Origin: Grammothele lineata
Taxonomy: Eukaryota; Basidiomycota; Agaricomycetes; Polyporales; Polyporaceae
Direction: 5' to 3'
Length of the DNA stretch: 64,000 nucleotides
Assembly: GCA_002150815.3 (NCBI GenBank)
Contig: NDFF03000030.1
Location: forward strand, 248,001 to 312,000
The translations under genes and the position numbers were made by a program. Shown one piece after another: positions 59,296 through 64,000 of this stretch. Under the pieces are notes generated by a model. It made no database searches and was not told the DNA's origin. It was given only the letters and a program-made list of their open reading frames with translations. The first letter of the stretch is position 1. Every line of letters begins with the position of its first letter.

Positions 59296-60940
59296 GCAGC
59301 ACAAGTGCAATGGGCCAACGCAAGATGGCGTGGGTGGGCTGGAAAAGCAGCGAGACTGTTGTCAGCAGATGCGCAATGCCCTGAAGACGTTAGGACATAC
59401 GATAGTGTAGCGAGCTTTGGACGGCGGGCAGCTGACAAGATCGTGTGGAGGGGCGGCTCAGCAGCAAGCTGGTAGGAGGGATGAGGCGACGCGAGGGCAG
59501 TGGGAAGCCACTGAAGTACTTGCGAAAGGACGAGGTGCCACTGAACCTGTGCGCGGGTATAAGTGAGCGAAGGGATAGAGTTATATGAACACTTGCTGCA
59601 GATGGGGAAGGCGGTACTGTGGACAGCACTGCGGTAGTGCACGAGAAACGAGCGCAGCAAGGCAGTGACCTGACAGATTGAAGACGGAGATGAGAATAAG
59701 AAGATGAGGAAGACGGTGCTGCAGCAGCCGAACGAGGGAAGGTGGCATGATGGGGTTGGGAGATGGACGACAGATGTGACTCACCAGGGACAAGGCCGCG
59801 CGGCTCTCAAGCAGCAGCAGTTGAGGACGAGGACGAGACTGGGATGAGGACGAGGACGAGACTGGGACGAGGACGAGGACGAGACGGGGATGAGGACGAG
59901 GACGAGACAGGGATGAGGATGAGACGGGGGCGATGATTTGGGAATCAGGACGAGATATCTTGCGGCGAGGACGACGACGACGATGGAGGCGTGAATGTGC
60001 GTGAACGCGTGAACGCGGGGGCGAGGGCGCGAACGCAGGCAGGCGAGGGCGTAAACCAGAAGGGGAAACGACGCGTAGATACGCGGATACGCTGAGGGTA
60101 GGGATGAGCGCATGAACGGGGACGAGGGCGAGGAGGGAAGGCGACGCACCGGGGAGAGACACGGACGCGCTGAGGAGCGGCGCGAGACGTAGACGTAAAC
60201 ACACTAAAGGCATAAACAAAAGCGTAAAGGGGGACGAAGATGAGGGCGAGGGCGAGGACGAGAGAGAGGACGAAGACGAGGACGAGGACGAGGGCGACGC
60301 ACCGAGGAGAGACGCGGACGAGGACGCGCCGAGGGAAGCCGAAGACGCGTGGAGGGCGAAGGTGTAACGAAGACGATGGTAGGAGGAGGGAGCAGCGAAC
60401 GGACGATTGAAAGGGCGGAAGTGACGGCGAGGACGACGGCGAGGACGACGGCGAGCACAAGGACGACGGCGAGGACGAGGACGCGGACGCGGGGACAGCC
60501 TCGGGCGGTTGATCTACGCGAACGGAGGAGTTGGGCGCTCCGAGATGGTTCGGGCGCCTCCTCCTCCTCCGGCGGGGTGGCGTTTACTGACTGCCACGTC
60601 CTGCACTTCCCCCTCGCCGCTGCTCACCGTCCGCCCCGACCCCCTAGCTGTCGTTCTCACCGCCGCCTCTCTCGCCGCCGCCTCTCTCGCCACCGCCTCT
60701 CTCGCCGCCGCCTCTCACCCCGCTGCCGCTCTTGTCGCCTCTCTCCCCGCCGCCTCTCTCCCCGCCGGGGCTCTCGTCGCCTCTCTCCCCGCCGCTCTCG
60801 TCGCCGCGCTCGTCGCCGCTCTCACCGTCGCTCTCGTCCGTCCCTGGGCCCCATCTTCGCCCCGCCGCACCCATCTCTTTTCCCCCTCACCCACCCTCGT
60901 CACCACCACCACCGCCCTACCGCACGTTACTCCCTGCGCC
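59296..60940. repeat. Low-complexity stretch, GACGAG and CTCTCGCCGCC repeats
   Basis: No supported gene. Purine-rich GACGAG/GATGAG simple repeats occupy roughly 59818-59930 and 60225-60490. A 12-base CTCTCGCCGCCG-type array occupies about 60655-60830, just upstream of the next gene and possibly in its promoter or 5' UTR. Long open frames here reflect the repeats. Confidence 0.65.
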
Positions 60941-63900
60941 ATGACGAAGACGCGCGCGACCAACAAGGACTCCCACCCGGGCAATCCCGACCTGGTCGAC
61001 TCCGACGGTGAAGTCCGTCCGAAGAAACCCGCCCGCCAGCGTCCCACGAAGGCTGAACGCGACGCCGTGAAGCTTGAGAGGGAACTGGAGGAGGCCGCGA
61101 TGGCAGAAGCGCAGAATGAGGCCGCGATGGAGGTCCTCCGGCTCGATGCGGAGGAATCGGCCGCGGCCACGGCGCGACGCTCGCGAAGGCTGGCAAGCCA
61201 GGGGTGTGGATCGATAGGTACGTTTCAATTTCATTGTACGCTTTCTCTTCGAAGGCTGATTCCTGTTAGCGTCGGTCTCCACTCGACTCAAAACAGCGCT
61301 AGTGTTCCGCCAAGACGACGACGACGGTATACATACTTTTTTTTCACTCTGTGCGTATTTTCTGACCTGCCTCTACAGATGAGGCCCCCACTCAGTTCGA
61401 TGGGGACCTCCTTGTGTCCGAAGACCTCAGGAGCGACGCCATCGACCATGCTATGGCGCTCGGGGATGAGGAGCTCGCCCCTCCCGTCAAGCACGTCCCG
61501 CGCCAAAAATCATTTGCGGACGACGTCTCTGGGGATGATGCCGAGGGGGAGGACGTACCTCCTCCTCCTCCTAAGCCCAAGCCCTCCCCTCGTCCCGCGA
61601 GGCGATCCAGGAAGGCGGTTGCGGCCGCAGCCTCCGCTCCCCAGGAGGACGACGGGACGCCAGTCCTGCGTCGCACAAGGTCGAACTCGAAGGCTACCGC
61701 AGCTCGTGCCGGCGAAGACGAAGAAGCCGAGGAGAGCGACGGGCTCTCGAAGGCAACCCCCAGCGTGCGCAATACGAGGGCTACTACCGCCGCCAGCACC
61801 GGCCGGAGCAAGGCCCCCGCGACCAAGCACAAGACGTCCGCTAACGCCGCTCCCGATGAGACTGAGGAGAACGTCGCGCACCCGGCGGCGAAAAGACAAA
61901 CCTCTACCGCCAAGCGCAACGCCGTCACTGCTGCCGCCGCCAAACGTAGTGCCGCCGCCGCCGTTGTCGACGAAGCCGACGAGAGCGACGGGCCCCTGAC
62001 AGTGGCCCCAACCCCGATAAAACGCACTCCGAAGGCTCGCAAGGCTGGGCCCGCGACGACATCCCCCAAGAAGCGAGGTTCGACGGCCGCCATCTCTCAC
62101 GGGGAAGAGGACGAGGACGAGGCGGCCGAGAGCGATACGCCCGTGGCAACGAAGACGAGCCGCGCGAAGGTTCCCGCTGCCTCTGCCAAGTACAAGACCG
62201 CCGCCGCTGAGGAAGATGAGGAGAATGACGATGGGGCGGAGAGCGACGTACCCCCGGCTGCGAAGACGCGTGGCGCGAAGGCTGCCGTCTCTCACGGGGA
62301 AGAGGACGAGGACGAAGAAGCCGAAAGCAACACGCCTGCAGCGACGAAGACGAACCGCACGAACGCTCCCGTTGCCAAAGGCAAGGCCCCTGCCACCAAG
62401 AGCAAGGTCCCCGCCTCCACCAAGGGCAAGGTTCCTCCCGCCGCCGCTGCCGCCGACGACGAAGACGAAGACGACGAAGACGGGGCCGAGAGCGACGTGC
62501 CCGCATTGAAGACGAGCCGCGCGAACGCTCCCGCTGCCAAACGCAAGGCATCCGCTGTCAAGGACAAGACTCGCGCCGCCGCCGCTGTCGTCGCCGAGGA
62601 AGATGACGGTGACGATGAAGATGGCGCCGAGAGCGACGCGCCCGCAACGACGACGAAGAGTCGCGCGAACGCTCCTGCCAAGAGCGCTCCTGCCGCCAAA
62701 GGCAAGGTCCCCGCCGTCAAGAGCAAGACTTCCGCCGCTAAGGGCAAGGCGCCTGCTACCGCCGTTGAGGAAGACGAGCAAGGAGCGGAGAGCGACGTGC
62801 CTCCCCCAGTAAAGAAGGGTCGCGCGAAGCCCGCCGCCGTGTCTAAGGGCAACGCCGCGGCGCTCGATGAAGCCGAGGAGAGCGACAGCCTCATGGGGGC
62901 GAGCAAGGCCGGCGCGAACGCCACTGCAGCCGGGAAGCGCAAGACTCCCGCCGTGAAGAGCACCACCGCCGCCAAGAAGCGTAAGGCCGCCGCCACTGCT
63001 AACGACGAAGAGGACGACGACAACGACGCAGAGCCCACCCATGCGAACAAACGCACCAAGTCGACCGCCCTCGCCGACGAAGGCGACAAATCTGCTCCCG
63101 CGAAGAAACACGGGTCGAGCTCCACGAAAGCGAAGAAGCCTGTCGGACGCGAGGCTATTCAAGCCGCCGTAGAGGCTCGAAAGCGCAAGGCCACGGAAGA
63201 CCCCGTTCGATCTCCAACGTAAGTACGTCTTTCGCGTATGAACACTCGCTGAAAACCCGTATAGGAGAGGGAACCCGAAGAAGTCGAAGTCGACTACCCC
63301 TGCGCACTCCAGTCGCGGTTCGCCCGCCCCTGGTGGCGTACGAGGGAAGTCGAATCCTCTGGCGTCCTCGCGCGCAAGCTCTATCGCCCCTGCCAGGTAC
63401 GTCCGATCTTTGGCACTCAGCGCTTCTATGCTGAAGCTGTTCAGCGCGGTTGGCGGCCTACGCCTCAATTGGGGGAGTCGCATACACGGCAACCGCGGTT
63501 CCTCGCGCGGCTCATCTCGCGCTCGCTCGATGTCGTGGGCCCCGTCCCGACCAGCATCAGCGATGGATGTGAATGCGAATGAGGAAGACGGGTTGATCAA
63601 AGATGAGGGTGGTATGCCGGACGAAGATGACGCGGTCGAGCGAGAGGCGTTGGGCTCGACGAAGCGCGGCAAGGGCACGAAGGTATGTTCGATTCTAGCC
63701 TCGATTTTCTTTGCTAACTCTAGTTGTATTGTAGGTGACGAAGATTACGCTGGGTTCTACATCGAACGAGCGGGTGAAGAAGACTCGCAAGCGCCACAAG
63801 CCAGGCAATGATGATGTGCCTGTTGAGCTCGCTGATGAGTGGCAGCGCTTCGTTCACCTCGTACTTCAATATACTAGTACTCAGACCCCTTGGAAGAAGC

Positions 63901-63989
63901 CACTCCTCGCCGACATCAAGAACATCTTCAATGTTGTCTGGCCTGAGATGGAGTGCCCCATCCGTCTGCATGATGACCTCTGGAAGATT
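60941..63989 (+). CDS. Acidic/basic repeat protein with DUF6532-like C-terminal domain (runs off window)
   Basis: Exons 60941-61217, 61270-61326, 61379-63218, 63265-63396, 63445-63682 and 63735-63989 stay in frame; the last ends at a GTAAGT donor, so the gene continues past the window. The N-terminus is charged (KAERDAVKLERELEEAAMAEA). Residues about 200-700 consist of five or six imperfect modules of 40-55 residues alternating an acidic part (EEDEDE, GAESDVP) with a Lys/Ala/Pro part (KTSRAKVPAA, KGKAPATKSK), resembling disordered chromatin-associated proteins. Exon 6 begins a domain (ELADEWQRFVHLVLQYTS, PWKKPLLADIKNIFNVVWP, LHDDLWKI) that I read as DUF6532-like, a basidiomycete family of unknown function. 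Nuclear location is inferred from composition only. Confidence 0.65.
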
Positions 63990-64000
63990 GTAAGTCTGTT

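Larger units (their letters stand above)
55154..59300 (-). mobile_element. Plavaka-type DNA transposon (EnSpm/CACTA-related), approximate limits
   Basis: Centred on the transposase at 55510-58986. The 3' flank (55190-55500) is AT-rich and packed with GTCTTA or TCTTAA motifs, about a dozen in 300 bases, typical of subterminal repeats. On the other side a degenerate GGCGGCTCGATG array occupies 59100-59295. CATCAGCAA at 55154 is the best candidate for the left tip, shared with the MITE at 14685; I could not find its inverted partner at the right, so both limits are estimates. Confidence 0.55.

Noticed and set aside
61510..63678. 722-codon minus-strand open frame
   Set aside because: Shadow of the repeat protein; its translation is low complexity without domains, while the plus strand splices cleanly.

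Overview
The window is nuclear DNA of a filamentous fungus, almost certainly an Agaricomycete basidiomycete and probably a polypore-like white-rot lineage. The evidence is short (about 45-110 base) GT-AG introns splitting nearly every gene, GC-rich coding DNA, and basidiomycete-restricted families (DUF6533 membrane proteins, a DUF6532-like protein, a Plavaka transposase). The order-level placement is inference. All gene models were spliced by eye; nearly all exon sets sum to a multiple of three, which supports the joins. I found no convincing tRNA, rRNA or CRISPR.

Left part (1-28 kb), mostly housekeeping genes: a RhoGAP protein (-), a small GPI-anchored Ser/Thr-rich surface protein (-), an OTT_1508-like deaminase (+), an F-box/LRR protein (-), a 5'-truncated WD40 protein (-), a 194-bp MITE, a Frm2/Hbn1-type nitroreductase (+), a second F-box protein (+), a mitochondrial hotdog thioesterase (+), an ACT-domain amino-acid sensor-like protein (+), a cytochrome b561 protein (-) and an epoxide hydrolase (-).

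Middle part (30-48.7 kb), the accessory and most interesting region. It holds two full-length members (811 and 812 aa) of an uncharacterised architecture: an N-terminal agaricomycete-type domain with a PLW motif and a late D-D/R-D motif, followed by an eight-repeat WD40 propeller. A third locus carries the same N-terminal domain fused in frame behind an F-box protein and lacks the propeller. A free-standing paralogue of that F-box protein sits between the two full-length genes. At 42.8-48.65 kb lies an inverted second copy of the 7.48-14.25 kb block (WD40, F-box, deaminase). In the left copy the WD40 gene lost its N-terminal domain; in the right copy the deaminase is a pseudogene. The trio has therefore duplicated as a unit, and each copy decayed at a different gene.

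Right part (48.8-64 kb), transposon-rich and partly AT-richer: a 1.08-kb element with long terminal inverted repeats built from GGGACGCGAA units, two related DUF6533 seven-helix-type membrane genes (one cut short), an apparently intact 996-aa Plavaka transposase with GTCTTA-rich and GGCGGCTCGATG-rich flanks, simple-sequence DNA, and the start of a long acidic/basic repeat protein ending in a DUF6532-like domain that runs off the window.
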